A DNA stretch of 8,801 nt from Gammaproteobacteria bacterium (GTDB lineage Bacteria; Pseudomonadota; Gammaproteobacteria; Steroidobacterales; Steroidobacteraceae): NCBI GenBank assembly GCA_030039615.1, contig JASHVF010000358.1, forward strand, positions 1 through 8,801. Reading direction: 5' to 3'. The position numbers and the translations under genes were made by a program. Each line of letters opens with the position of its first letter. The stretch's first letter is position 1. Shown here one piece after another: positions 1 through 6,150 of the stretch. A model generated the notes under the pieces. That model saw nothing but the letters and a program-made list of their open reading frames with translations. It was not told the origin of the DNA and searched no databases.

Positions 1-536
1 TGCAGGCGACGGCGCAGGGCATGCTCGGCGACCTCGACAAGAATCGCGACGCCTACCGGCACGACCCGGCCAAGGTCGGGCAGCTGGTCGACAAGTACCT
101 GATGCCGCACTTCGACATCGATACCTCGGCGCGCGTGGTGCTGGGCCTGTACTGGCGCAACGCCACCGCCGACCAGCGCGAGCGCTTCGTCAAGGCGTTC
201 GAGCACTCGCTGCTCACGAACTACGGCGATGCGCTGATCGAGTTCACCGCCGACCGCCTCAAGATCTATCCGAGCCGCGTCGAGCCCGGAGCCGCCACCG
301 CGACGGTGCGCACCGAGGTGCGGCGCAGGAACGGCGACGTCGTCTCGGTCAACTACTCGCTGCGCATGACGCCACAGGGCTGGAAGGCGTGGGACGTGGT
401 AATCGACGGCATCAGCTACGTAAAGAGCTACCGCGAGGACTTCGGCGCGCAAATCGAGAGCGAGGGTCTCGAGACGGTGATCAAGCGGCTCGAGTCGGGC
501 GAGAAGCCCGGCGCGATCTCCAGGCAGACGAGCTGA
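1..536 (+). CDS. mlaC: MlaC, periplasmic phospholipid-binding protein (5' end outside window)
   Basis: MlaC is the soluble periplasmic carrier of the Mla system; it moves phospholipids between MlaA in the outer membrane and the MlaFEDB transporter in the inner membrane. The gene is open at the left edge (first complete codon at position 3) and ends with TGA at 534-536, giving 177 visible residues. The family is about 210 residues, so the missing part is roughly the signal peptide and the first helix. Family features seen are NRDAYRHDPAKVGQLVDKYL followed by MPHFD, then a run of the type VLGLYWRNATADQRERFVKAF, and near the end the pattern WKAWDVVIDGISYVKSYR, typical of the MlaC/Ttg2D fold. mlaB follows after 4 bases, so the two are surely co-transcribed; mlaF, mlaE and mlaD are expected just to the left. 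The ATG at 21 is internal, because the conserved frame continues upstream of it. Confidence 0.93.
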   Translation, partial: QATAQGMLGDLDKNRDAYRHDPAKVGQLVDKYLMPHFDIDTSARVVLGLYWRNATADQRERFVKAFEHSLLTNYGDALIEFTADRLKIYPSRVEPGAATATVRTEVRRRNGDVVSVNYSLRMTPQGWKAWDVVIDGISYVKSYREDFGAQIESEGLETVIKRLESGEKPGAISRQTS

Positions 537-540
537 GCAA

Positions 541-891
541 ATGAGCACCGCGCGCACCACCGCGCCGGCCTTCGATCTGACGACCGGGCCATTCAATCTG
601 GTCGCGGGCGAGGGCGGGCAGCTGCGGGCCGAGGGCCCGCTGACCTTCGCGAGTGCGCGCCACGCGCGCGAGCTCGGCCTCGCCGCCATCAGGGGCGGCG
701 GGCAGGGAGCGCTGCTGATCGACTGCCGCGGCGTCACCGCCTCCGACAGCGCGGGACTCGCCGTGCTCGTCGACTGGCTGGCGGCCGCCCGGGCGGGCAA
801 GCACGCGCTGCGCTTCGCACACGTGCCGCAGGGCCTCGTGGCGCTCGCCCGGATCAGCGAGGTGAGCGAGCTGCTCGAGCGCGGCGTGTAG
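541..891 (+). CDS. mlaB: MlaB-like STAS-domain protein
   Basis: MlaB is a small cytoplasmic STAS protein that binds the ATPase MlaF and is needed for assembly and activity of the MlaFEDB phospholipid transporter. The product has 116 residues and is a single STAS domain with about 20 extra residues at the N-terminus. The diagnostic segment is at residues 57-82: a beta strand ALLIDCRG, then ASDSAGLAVLVDWL, where DSAGL matches the DTAGL of E. coli MlaB; Ser70 takes the place of the functionally important Thr52. STAS domains are divergent, so position directly after mlaC is the main support for the name. It starts 4 bases past the mlaC stop; a short GAG lies ahead of the ATG and translational coupling is likely. 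It ends 21 bases before the convergent mlaA stop. A GC-rich inverted repeat (881-886 with 894-899) spans its stop codon but has no T-run. Confidence 0.87.
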   Translation: MSTARTTAPAFDLTTGPFNLVAGEGGQLRAEGPLTFASARHARELGLAAIRGGGQGALLIDCRGVTASDSAGLAVLVDWLAAARAGKHALRFAHVPQGLVALARISEVSELLERGV

Positions 892-912
892 CGCGCCGCA
901 GGCCGCCTCGGC

Positions 913-1698
913 TCACTTCGGGGGCGCCGGCTCGTCCTTCGGCGGCGCCGGCGGCGTCGGCTCGATGCCCGACTCCTCGAGCATCTTCTGCTCCTCGTCC
1001 TCCTCGCTCTTCGAGCTGCCGCCGCGCACCTTGAACTCGCGGTTCTGCAGGTAGGCGTTGCGGATGAAGGCGTAGGGGTCATAGGCGCCCTGCAGCACGC
1101 CCTCGGCATCGAGCAGGTGCGCGCGCGTGTCGATGAAGCCGAGGGTCCAGAGCCCGTAGCCCCACCAGGGATTGCGGATATAGGTGCGCGGGTCGCTGAA
1201 CACGTCGCCGGCCCGGCCGAAGGTGTCGCGCACGTCGCTCGGACCGAGGAACGGCAGCATCAGATAGGGCCCGGGCTTCACGCCCCACTTGCCGAGCGTC
1301 TGGCCGAAATCGCGGTCGCCGCGCTCGAGCCCCATCGCGGTTGCCGGATCGAACAGCCCGCCGATGCCGATGACCGTGTTGACGAGCAAGCGGCTGGTGT
1401 CGCGCACGAAGGGCGTGAACCGCCCCTGCAGCAGGTCGTTCAGCATCACCGTCGGGTAGCTGACATTGCTCAGGAAGTTGCTGACCCCGAGCTGCACCGC
1501 GTGCGGCGTGATCCTGCGATAGCCGCGTGCCACCGGCCTGACGACCGCGCGGTCGAGCTTGTCGTTGAAGGCGTAGGTCGCGCGGTTCATGCGTTCCCAT
1601 GGATCGCGCACATCGGCGCGCGCAGGGGCGCGTGTCGCGCAGCCCGCGGCCAGCAACAACAGCAGTGCCGCGACACCGATACGGAGTGTTGGGCGCAT
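913..1698 (-). CDS. mlaA: MlaA (VacJ), outer-membrane lipoprotein
   Basis: MlaA is the outer-membrane part of the Mla system; it removes phospholipids from the outer leaflet and hands them to MlaC. The product has 261 residues. It begins with a lipoprotein signal: a hydrophobic stretch to residue 18, then the lipobox LAAGC with the acylated Cys20. Family blocks are DPWERMNRATYAFND (32-46), LSNVSYPTVMLNDLLQGRF (76-94), GPYLMLPFLGPSDVRD (143-158) and DPYAFIRNAYLQNR (207-220). The last 35 residues form an acidic, then proline-rich tail (SEEDEEQ, then PTPPAPPKDEPAPPK), probably disordered. The start ATG has AGAGG six bases upstream and gives a full signal peptide. The gene is convergent with mlaC-mlaB, so it sits beside its partners but on the other strand and must have separate transcription. 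It lies 80 bases downstream of bepA and has its own likely promoter. Confidence 0.96.
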   Translation of the reverse strand: MRPTLRIGVAALLLLLAAGCATRAPARADVRDPWERMNRATYAFNDKLDRAVVRPVARGYRRITPHAVQLGVSNFLSNVSYPTVMLNDLLQGRFTPFVRDTSRLLVNTVIGIGGLFDPATAMGLERGDRDFGQTLGKWGVKPGPYLMLPFLGPSDVRDTFGRAGDVFSDPRTYIRNPWWGYGLWTLGFIDTRAHLLDAEGVLQGAYDPYAFIRNAYLQNREFKVRGGSSKSEEDEEQKMLEESGIEPTPPAPPKDEPAPPK

Positions 1699-1725
1699 GT
1701 CAGCCTCTAAGCGAGACCGGCCTGC

Positions 1726-1734
1726 ATTGTAACA
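1726..1734 (-). promoter_or_regulatory. Probable extended -10 promoter of mlaA
   Basis: On the minus strand this reads TGTTACAAT, an extended -10 element (TG, one base, then TACAAT, 5 of 6 matches to TATAAT). It lies about 28 bases before the mlaA ATG, so the leader would be near 20 bases. There is no good -35 hexamer 16-18 bases upstream, which is typical of extended -10 promoters. This would let mlaA be expressed apart from bepA. The call is by pattern only. Confidence 0.42.
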
Positions 1735-1778
1735 GCGGGCCAGGTGCGCTCCGCGCGGCTCTCTCGAACGGTGCAGGG

Positions 1779-3374
1779 TCAGTGAGGGCGGCCGCCGCCG
1801 CGCCCCTGTCCCTGGTCGGTGTTGTCGGTGAGCCGGGGCTTGCGCGTGCTGGCGAGGAACTCGCGCACCTCATCGAGGCGCGCCAGGAAGCGCTGGCGCT
1901 GGATGCCGCTCAGGCCGGGCGAGGCTAGCGCCAGCTGGATCTGCTGCATGGCGAGCTGCAGATCGCCGTTGGCGATCTGGTACTCGCCCATGTAGAAGTA
2001 GGCATCACCCGGGTCGCCCGCCGCGCTCGCCGCGAGCGCGGTGAGGCGGATCTGGTCGGGGGTCGGCGGTACGATGTTGAACAGGTCGAGCAGCATGGTA
2101 TGGGCTTCCGCCGGGCGGCCGGCCGCCATGAGCGTCTCGGCGTAGCGCACCGTCACCGGCACGTTGCGCGGGAACAGCGTCTCGGCGTGCTTGAAGGTCG
2201 CGAGCGCATCCGTCAGGTGGCCGGCTTTGGCCTGCGCCTGCCCGAGCGCCGTGTACAGCAGCGTCAGCTGCTCGTGCTGCTGCACGAGCCTCTGCAGGAT
2301 CCCGACCGACTCCCAGACTGCCGCCTGGTTGCCGCTCATGAGCGCGAGCGCCCGGCCGTACTCGTTGCCGAGGGTGTCCTCGCCGTTGGCGATCTTCTGC
2401 GCATACCACAGCGCCATGTCGGTGTCGCCGGTCGCCGTCAGCACGCGCACGCGCTCGCGAATCAGCTCGTAGCTCATGGAATCCTTGCCGTTGCGCGGCG
2501 GGAACTGCGCGGCGCGCGAGCGCTGCTCGGCGGCGCGGTCCATATCCATCGGGTGGTCGATCAGCATGGCCGGAATGTAGGTCGAGGCGAGGCCCTGCTG
2601 GCGCGCCATGGTCTCGAACATCGAGCCCATGCCGTAGGGATCCCAGCCGGCCGCGGCCAGATAGCCGATGCCGACGCGGTCCGCCTCCCATTCGTTGTCG
2701 CGCGTGAAGTTGATCTGGTGCTGCACCGCCATGCCCTGCGCCGCGATGATGGCGCCCTCGGTTGCCTGCCCGCCGCCGGCCAGCGCGCCGAGCAGGATTG
2801 CGCCGATCATGGCGGCCGCGGTGGTGAGGCTCTGCTTCTGCTGATCCGCCAGCATGCGGGCGATATGGTGCTGGGTGATGTGCGCCGTCTCGTGCGCCAT
2901 GACGCCCGCGAGCTGGGACTCGTTCTCGGTGGCGAGGATCAACCCGGCGTAGATGAACACGTAGCCGGCGGTCACGGCGAACGCGTTGATCGTCATTTCC
3001 TTGATGACGTAATAGTGGAAGTACTCGCCGCCCATCTCGCTCTGCGAGGCGAGCCGCTGCCCGATGCCGTTGATGTACTCGTTGACCTCCGGATCCTCGA
3101 GCAGCGCGTTCTGATCACGCAGCTCGTGGGCCACCATCGCGCCGAGACGGAACTCGTCGTTCTTGGTGAGCACGGTCGAGGCGGGTCTGCCGAGGTCCGG
3201 GAGGTCGGAGCCCGAGGTCTGTCCGACCATGTCGAGCGGATTGGTAACCGCCGGCGTGCTCGGCGACTGTGCCGGCGCCGGCATCGGGGTCGTGGGCGAT
3301 GGCGGCGGATCCGCGAAGGCCACGCTCGCGACCGTCAGCAAGGCGCTCAGCAGGGCGACTAGAACAGGGCGCAT
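1779..3374 (-). CDS. bepA: BepA-type M48 metalloprotease/chaperone with C-terminal TPR repeats
   Basis: BepA (YfgC) is a periplasmic zinc protease and chaperone that helps LptD and BamA substrates assemble and degrades stalled ones. The product has 531 residues from the chosen ATG, which starts directly with a signal peptide (MRPVLVALLSALLTVASVAFA). An upstream in-frame ATG at 3461 would add 29 residues with no signal character. Next comes a Pro/Thr/Ser-rich linker (about 22-45). The M48 domain has HETAH at 161-165 (zinc ligands His161 and His165, catalytic Glu162) and third ligand Glu228 in EWEAD. His274 in DHPM matches the regulatory 'His switch' of E. coli BepA (His246). A hydrophobic, glycine-rich stretch lies at 185-215. 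Residues from about 315 to 505 are helical with TPR character (for example LLYTALGQAQAKAGHLTDAL). The tail is Gly/Arg-rich. It is longer than E. coli BepA (487), mainly because of the linker and tail. Confidence 0.91.
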   Translation of the reverse strand: MRPVLVALLSALLTVASVAFADPPPSPTTPMPAPAQSPSTPAVTNPLDMVGQTSGSDLPDLGRPASTVLTKNDEFRLGAMVAHELRDQNALLEDPEVNEYINGIGQRLASQSEMGGEYFHYYVIKEMTINAFAVTAGYVFIYAGLILATENESQLAGVMAHETAHITQHHIARMLADQQKQSLTTAAAMIGAILLGALAGGGQATEGAIIAAQGMAVQHQINFTRDNEWEADRVGIGYLAAAGWDPYGMGSMFETMARQQGLASTYIPAMLIDHPMDMDRAAEQRSRAAQFPPRNGKDSMSYELIRERVRVLTATGDTDMALWYAQKIANGEDTLGNEYGRALALMSGNQAAVWESVGILQRLVQQHEQLTLLYTALGQAQAKAGHLTDALATFKHAETLFPRNVPVTVRYAETLMAAGRPAEAHTMLLDLFNIVPPTPDQIRLTALAASAAGDPGDAYFYMGEYQIANGDLQLAMQQIQLALASPGLSGIQRQRFLARLDEVREFLASTRKPRLTDNTDQGQGRGGGRPH

Positions 3375-3536
3375 AAGCTCATTTTGACGCGCGTGCGCCG
3401 CGCAAGTTTCCCGGGGTTTACAGACATTTACAAAGGGCGCGGGCGGATTTTCCTGCCGCATCCCAAGGGTAGCGCGAATCGACCCGCGGGGGATCGGCTT
3501 TTGACAGAGCGGTCGCGGCCGGCGCCCGGGCGCTCC
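3375..3536. other. 162-base gap between the PIN-PhoH gene and bepA
   Basis: This gap must hold the end of the gcvR-bcp-PhoH transcript and any promoter of bepA (both on the minus strand). I see a perfect 12-base palindrome GCGCCCGGGCGC at 3522-3533, three bases past the PhoH-gene stop, but no T-run after it, so it is not a convincing intrinsic terminator. The half nearer bepA is clearly AT-richer (3415-3433) and has two copies of TTTACA ten bases apart (3417-3422 and 3427-3432). On the minus strand TTGTAA is a possible -35, but no good -10 sits at the right distance. No small gene or RNA is recognisable. Confidence 0.4.
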
Positions 3537-4952
3537 TCAGAGGATGTCGGAGGCGTAGTCGGCCAGCCGCGAGCGCTCGCCGCGCACCAGCGTCACGTGC
3601 CCGGAGTGCGTCCAGCCGCGGAAGCGGTTCACCGCGTAGGTCAGCCCCGAGGTCATCTCGGTGAGGTAGGGCGTGTCGATCTGCGCGATGTTGCCGAGGC
3701 AGGCGAGCTTGGTGCCCGGTCCGGCGCGCGTGATCAGGGCCTTCATCTGCTTCGGCGTCAGGTTCTGCGCCTCGTCCAGGATCAGGAAGCGGTTGAGAAA
3801 GGTGCGCCCGCGCATGAAGTTGAGCGAGCGGATCTTGATGCGGTTGCGCAGCAGGTCGTTGGTCGCGGCGCGGCCCCAGTTGCCGCCCTCCTGCGAGCCG
3901 GTGAGCACCTCGAGGTTGTCCATGAGCGCGCCCATCCACGGCTCCATCTTCTCCTCCTCGGTCCCCGGCAGGAAGCCGATGTCCTCGCCGAGGGGGATGG
4001 TGACGCGCGTCATGATGATCTCGACGAAGCGGTTGCTCTCGAGCGTCTGCATGAGGCCGGCGGCGAGCGCCAGCAGCGTCTTGCCGGTACCGGCGGGCCC
4101 GAGCACCGTGACGAAATCGATCTCCGGATCCATCAGCAGGTTGAGCGCGAAATTCTGCTCGCGGTTGCGCGCCGTCACTCCCCAGACGTTGTGGCGCTCG
4201 TTGCGGTAGTCGCGGGTGAGCTCGATGGTGGCGGTGTCGTCGCTGATCTTGCGCGCGATGCCCTCGATCCCCTCGGGCGTGTCCTCGAACAGCCCCTGGT
4301 TCGGCTGCCACTCACGCACCGCCGGACCGGTGATCTGGTAGAAGGTGCGGTCGCCTTCCTTCCAGGAGCGCATGTCCTTGCCGTGTTGCTCCCAGAAGTC
4401 CGCCGGCAGCGCCGTCATGCCGCTGTAGAGGACGTCGGAGTCCTCGAGGGTCTTGTCGCTGTAGTAGTCCTCGGCGTGCACCCCGAGCACCGCCGCCTTG
4501 ATGCGCAGATTAATGTCCTTGGAGACCAGGATGACGCGCGCGTCCTGCTGCTCCTTCTGCAGCGCCAGCGTCTGCCCGAGGATCGCGTTATCACCGCTCT
4601 GTCCCGGCAGGCTCGCGGGCAGCACCGTCTCGAGCTGGCGCGTCTGGAAGAAGAGCCGCCCGCTGGAGGGGCGCTTGCCGTGATTGCCGGAGTAGCCGCT
4701 CGGGAGCTTCAGGCCATGGTCGATCTGCTCCTTGGTGACGTCGCGCATCATGTCATCGAGGAAGCGGCTCACCTGGCGCACGTTGCGCGAGGCCTCCGAC
4801 AGCCCCTTCTTGTGCGCATCCAGCTCCTCGAGCACGACCATGGGCAGGTACACGTCGTGCTCCTCGAAGCGGAAGATCGCCGTGGGATCGTGCATCAGCA
4901 CGTTGGTGTCGAGCACGAACAGACGGCGCCCGCCGCGCGGCCTGCCCTTCAT
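3537..4952 (-). CDS. PIN-PhoH fusion: PIN-domain RNase with PhoH-family ATPase
   Basis: This is a two-domain protein of the PhoH2 kind: an N-terminal PIN nuclease fold joined to a PhoH P-loop ATPase. The related mycobacterial PhoH2 unwinds and cuts RNA; the cellular role in Proteobacteria is not settled. The product has 471 residues from the chosen ATG. The PIN domain (about 12-150) keeps the acidic residues Asp15 (VLDTNVLMHDP), Glu42 (VVLEELD), Asp121 (SGDNAIL) and Asp146 (SKDINLR), so it is probably active. A linker follows, then the ATPase with Walker A GPAGTGKT (285-292), the PhoH signature TIPLGEDIGFLPGT (318-331) and Walker B LILDEAQN (Asp393, Glu394). The ATG at 4952 fits the short leader usual before the first PIN strand and has GAGG eight bases upstream. 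A TTG at 5012 with a stronger GGAGG would add 20 residues and overlap bcp. Third gene of the gcvR-bcp cluster. Confidence 0.92.
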   Translation of the reverse strand: MKGRPRGGRRLFVLDTNVLMHDPTAIFRFEEHDVYLPMVVLEELDAHKKGLSEASRNVRQVSRFLDDMMRDVTKEQIDHGLKLPSGYSGNHGKRPSSGRLFFQTRQLETVLPASLPGQSGDNAILGQTLALQKEQQDARVILVSKDINLRIKAAVLGVHAEDYYSDKTLEDSDVLYSGMTALPADFWEQHGKDMRSWKEGDRTFYQITGPAVREWQPNQGLFEDTPEGIEGIARKISDDTATIELTRDYRNERHNVWGVTARNREQNFALNLLMDPEIDFVTVLGPAGTGKTLLALAAGLMQTLESNRFVEIIMTRVTIPLGEDIGFLPGTEEEKMEPWMGALMDNLEVLTGSQEGGNWGRAATNDLLRNRIKIRSLNFMRGRTFLNRFLILDEAQNLTPKQMKALITRAGPGTKLACLGNIAQIDTPYLTEMTSGLTYAVNRFRGWTHSGHVTLVRGERSRLADYASDIL

Positions 4953-4989
4953 GACGCGCGCCTCGCCCGAGGCTGCCGTGGGACCGGGT

Positions 4990-5457
4990 TCATAGACTCC
5001 GCGCTGCTTCAAGCACTGCCTCCGCGTGACCAGGGACCTTGACCTTGCGCCATTCCTGCCGGAGCTTGCCGTCGCCGTCGAGCAGGAAGGTACTGCGCTC
5101 CACCCCGAGGTACTTTCTGCCGTACAGGCTTTTCGGTTTTATGACGTCGAACAGCCGGCAGACCTTCTCGTCCGCATCGGCGAGCAGCGGGAACGGCAGC
5201 GATTCCTTCGCGGCGAACTTGTCGTGCGAGGCGACGGTATCGCGCGATACCCCGACCACCTCGACGCCCGCCTGGCGGAAGGCGCCGTGGAGATCGCGGA
5301 AGTCCTGCGCCTCGCGCGTGCAGCCCGAGGTCAGGTCGCGGGGGTAGAAGTAGATCACCAGCTTCCGGCCCGCCGCGTCCTTCAGGCTCCAGGTGCCGCC
5401 GCCGGTCGCCGGCAGGGTGAATGCGGGCACCTTGCTGCCAGTCTTGATCGCTCGCAT
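4990..5457 (-). CDS. bcp: Peroxiredoxin of the Bcp/PrxQ family
   Basis: Bcp (PrxQ) is a cytoplasmic thiol peroxidase that reduces hydrogen peroxide and organic hydroperoxides, usually recycled by thioredoxin. The product has 155 residues, the normal length. The peroxidatic site is YFYPRDLTSGCTREAQDFRD with Cys46; the usual active-site Pro39, Thr43 and Arg117-region context is kept, and the C-terminal half has the family pattern YLGVERSTFLLDGDGKL. E. coli Bcp has a resolving Cys five residues after the peroxidatic one; here that place is Gln51. The alternative helix-3 site used in some xanthomonad homologues is Ala82. The only other cysteine is Cys100 (EKVCRLFDV). The ATG at 5457 begins 5 bases past the gcvR stop, with AAGAG directly ahead, so coupling to gcvR is likely. 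An ATG-like longer reading frame to 5703 only overlaps gcvR and is not used. gcvR-bcp is the E. coli order. Confidence 0.94.
   Translation of the reverse strand: MRAIKTGSKVPAFTLPATGGGTWSLKDAAGRKLVIYFYPRDLTSGCTREAQDFRDLHGAFRQAGVEVVGVSRDTVASHDKFAAKESLPFPLLADADEKVCRLFDVIKPKSLYGRKYLGVERSTFLLDGDGKLRQEWRKVKVPGHAEAVLEAARSL
5019..5023 (-). promoter_or_regulatory. Strong Shine-Dalgarno (GGAGG) before an alternative TTG start of the PIN-PhoH gene
   Basis: On the minus strand GGAGG lies six bases before a TTG (5010-5012) in frame with the PIN-PhoH gene. It is a better ribosome site than the GAGG before the ATG at 4952. It also lies inside the bcp reading frame, so the match could be chance from codons GCG GAG GCA. 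If used, the two genes overlap by 23 bases. Confidence 0.35.
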
Positions 5458-5462
5458 CTCTT

Positions 5463-5993
5463 TCAGGACTTGACCGGCTCGAGGATGGCGTCGAGGTTGA
5501 GCGAGTCGCAGAATTCCATGAACTCCTCGCGCAGGTGTGCGACGTGAATGCGGCTGGGAACGTTGACGATCATCTGCACGGCGAACATCGGCGCGCCGGT
5601 GTGGGCCGCGGGGTAGCTGCGGGTCGAGGCCTCGGCGATGTCGATGCCGCGCGTGGCGAAGAATCCGGCGAGTCCCGACACGATTCCCGACTGATCGAGG
5701 CACACGACGTCGATCGAGTACGGCAGCATGTCGGTGCGCGCGGCGCGCGGCTCGGTGCGCCGCAGGTGAATGCTCAGGTTGTTGGTCTCGGCGAGGCGCT
5801 TGAGCTCGGTTTCGAGCTTGGCGAGCGCGTGCCAGTTGCCCGAGACCAGGAGCAGCATGGCGAACTCGGTGCCGAGGTTCGCCATGCGGCTTTCACTTAT
5901 ATTTCCACCCGACTCGCTGATGACGCGAGTCAGCTCGTGAACCATCCCCGTTCGGTCGCTGCCGATCGCCGAAACGGCCAGGTGCTGCTTCAT
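5463..5993 (-). CDS. gcvR: GcvR, ACT-domain regulator of the glycine cleavage system
   Basis: GcvR is a glycine-sensing protein that, in E. coli, binds the activator GcvA and keeps gcvTHP off when glycine is low. The product has 176 residues (E. coli about 190) made of two ACT domains: residues 4-80 beginning HLAVSAIGSDRTGMVHELTR with the GGNISESRMANLGTEF turn, and residues about 91-172 beginning YSIDVVCLDQSGIVSGLAGF with GIDIAEASTRSY. These repeated strand-helix patterns ending in RTG/QSG loops are the ligand-binding type. The start ATG at 5993 gives the family N-terminus; no good ribosome site is seen ahead of it. It is first in the minus-strand cluster with bcp and the PIN-PhoH gene and is divergent from dapA across 157 bases, as in E. 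coli. No gcvA or gcv structural gene is in the window, so the regulated target here is inferred from the family only. Confidence 0.9.
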   Translation of the reverse strand: MKQHLAVSAIGSDRTGMVHELTRVISESGGNISESRMANLGTEFAMLLLVSGNWHALAKLETELKRLAETNNLSIHLRRTEPRAARTDMLPYSIDVVCLDQSGIVSGLAGFFATRGIDIAEASTRSYPAAHTGAPMFAVQMIVNVPSRIHVAHLREEFMEFCDSLNLDAILEPVKS

Positions 5994-6150
5994 CTGTGGG
6001 TGGCGGGGTACTTTTCCAGCCTGCGGACTTGAGTTTACCGGGAGCGCCCGTCCGTTGCGACCTTCCTGCGCGGCACGCGCCGCGAGGCTTGCCTCGGCGG
6101 GAGCTCCGCTCGTAACATCCGCGGCTCCCCCGGATACGCTGCAAAGACTC
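5994..6150. promoter_or_regulatory. Divergent gcvR-dapA promoter region
   Basis: The 157-base gap must hold promoters for both directions. For dapA a fair sigma-70 candidate is TTGCCT (6089-6094), an 18-base spacer and TAACAT (6113-6118), each 4 of 6 matches, which would give a leader of about 25 bases. For gcvR the minus strand has TAAACT with a poor -35 (TCGCAA) 17 bases ahead. The dapA ribosome site is weak (AAAGA). The plus-strand reading frame is open through the gap from 6055 but has no family similarity before the dapA start. Confidence 0.4.

Noticed and set aside
3522..3533. Palindrome GCGCCCGGGCGC as an intrinsic terminator of the gcvR-bcp-PhoH transcript
   Set aside because: It can only form a 4-bp stem with a 4-base loop and no T-run follows on the minus strand; such palindromes are frequent at this GC content.
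3384..5042. Open frame of 552 codons on the plus strand opposite the PIN-PhoH gene
   Set aside because: It is the shadow of a well-supported gene in GC-rich DNA; its product is rich in Arg, Ala, His and Val with no recognisable motif or ribosome site. The same holds for the plus frame at 2100-3362 opposite bepA and the minus frame at 7252-8454 opposite dnaX.
5458..5703. Upstream extension of bcp by 82 codons
   Set aside because: The extension lies wholly within gcvR in another frame, is Arg/His-rich and unlike the peroxiredoxin family; the ATG at 5457 gives the exact family start.
6055..6150. Upstream extension of dapA by 32 codons
   Set aside because: The added residues have no similarity to DapA, and the stretch carries the likely dapA promoter; the ATG at 6151 matches the family start.
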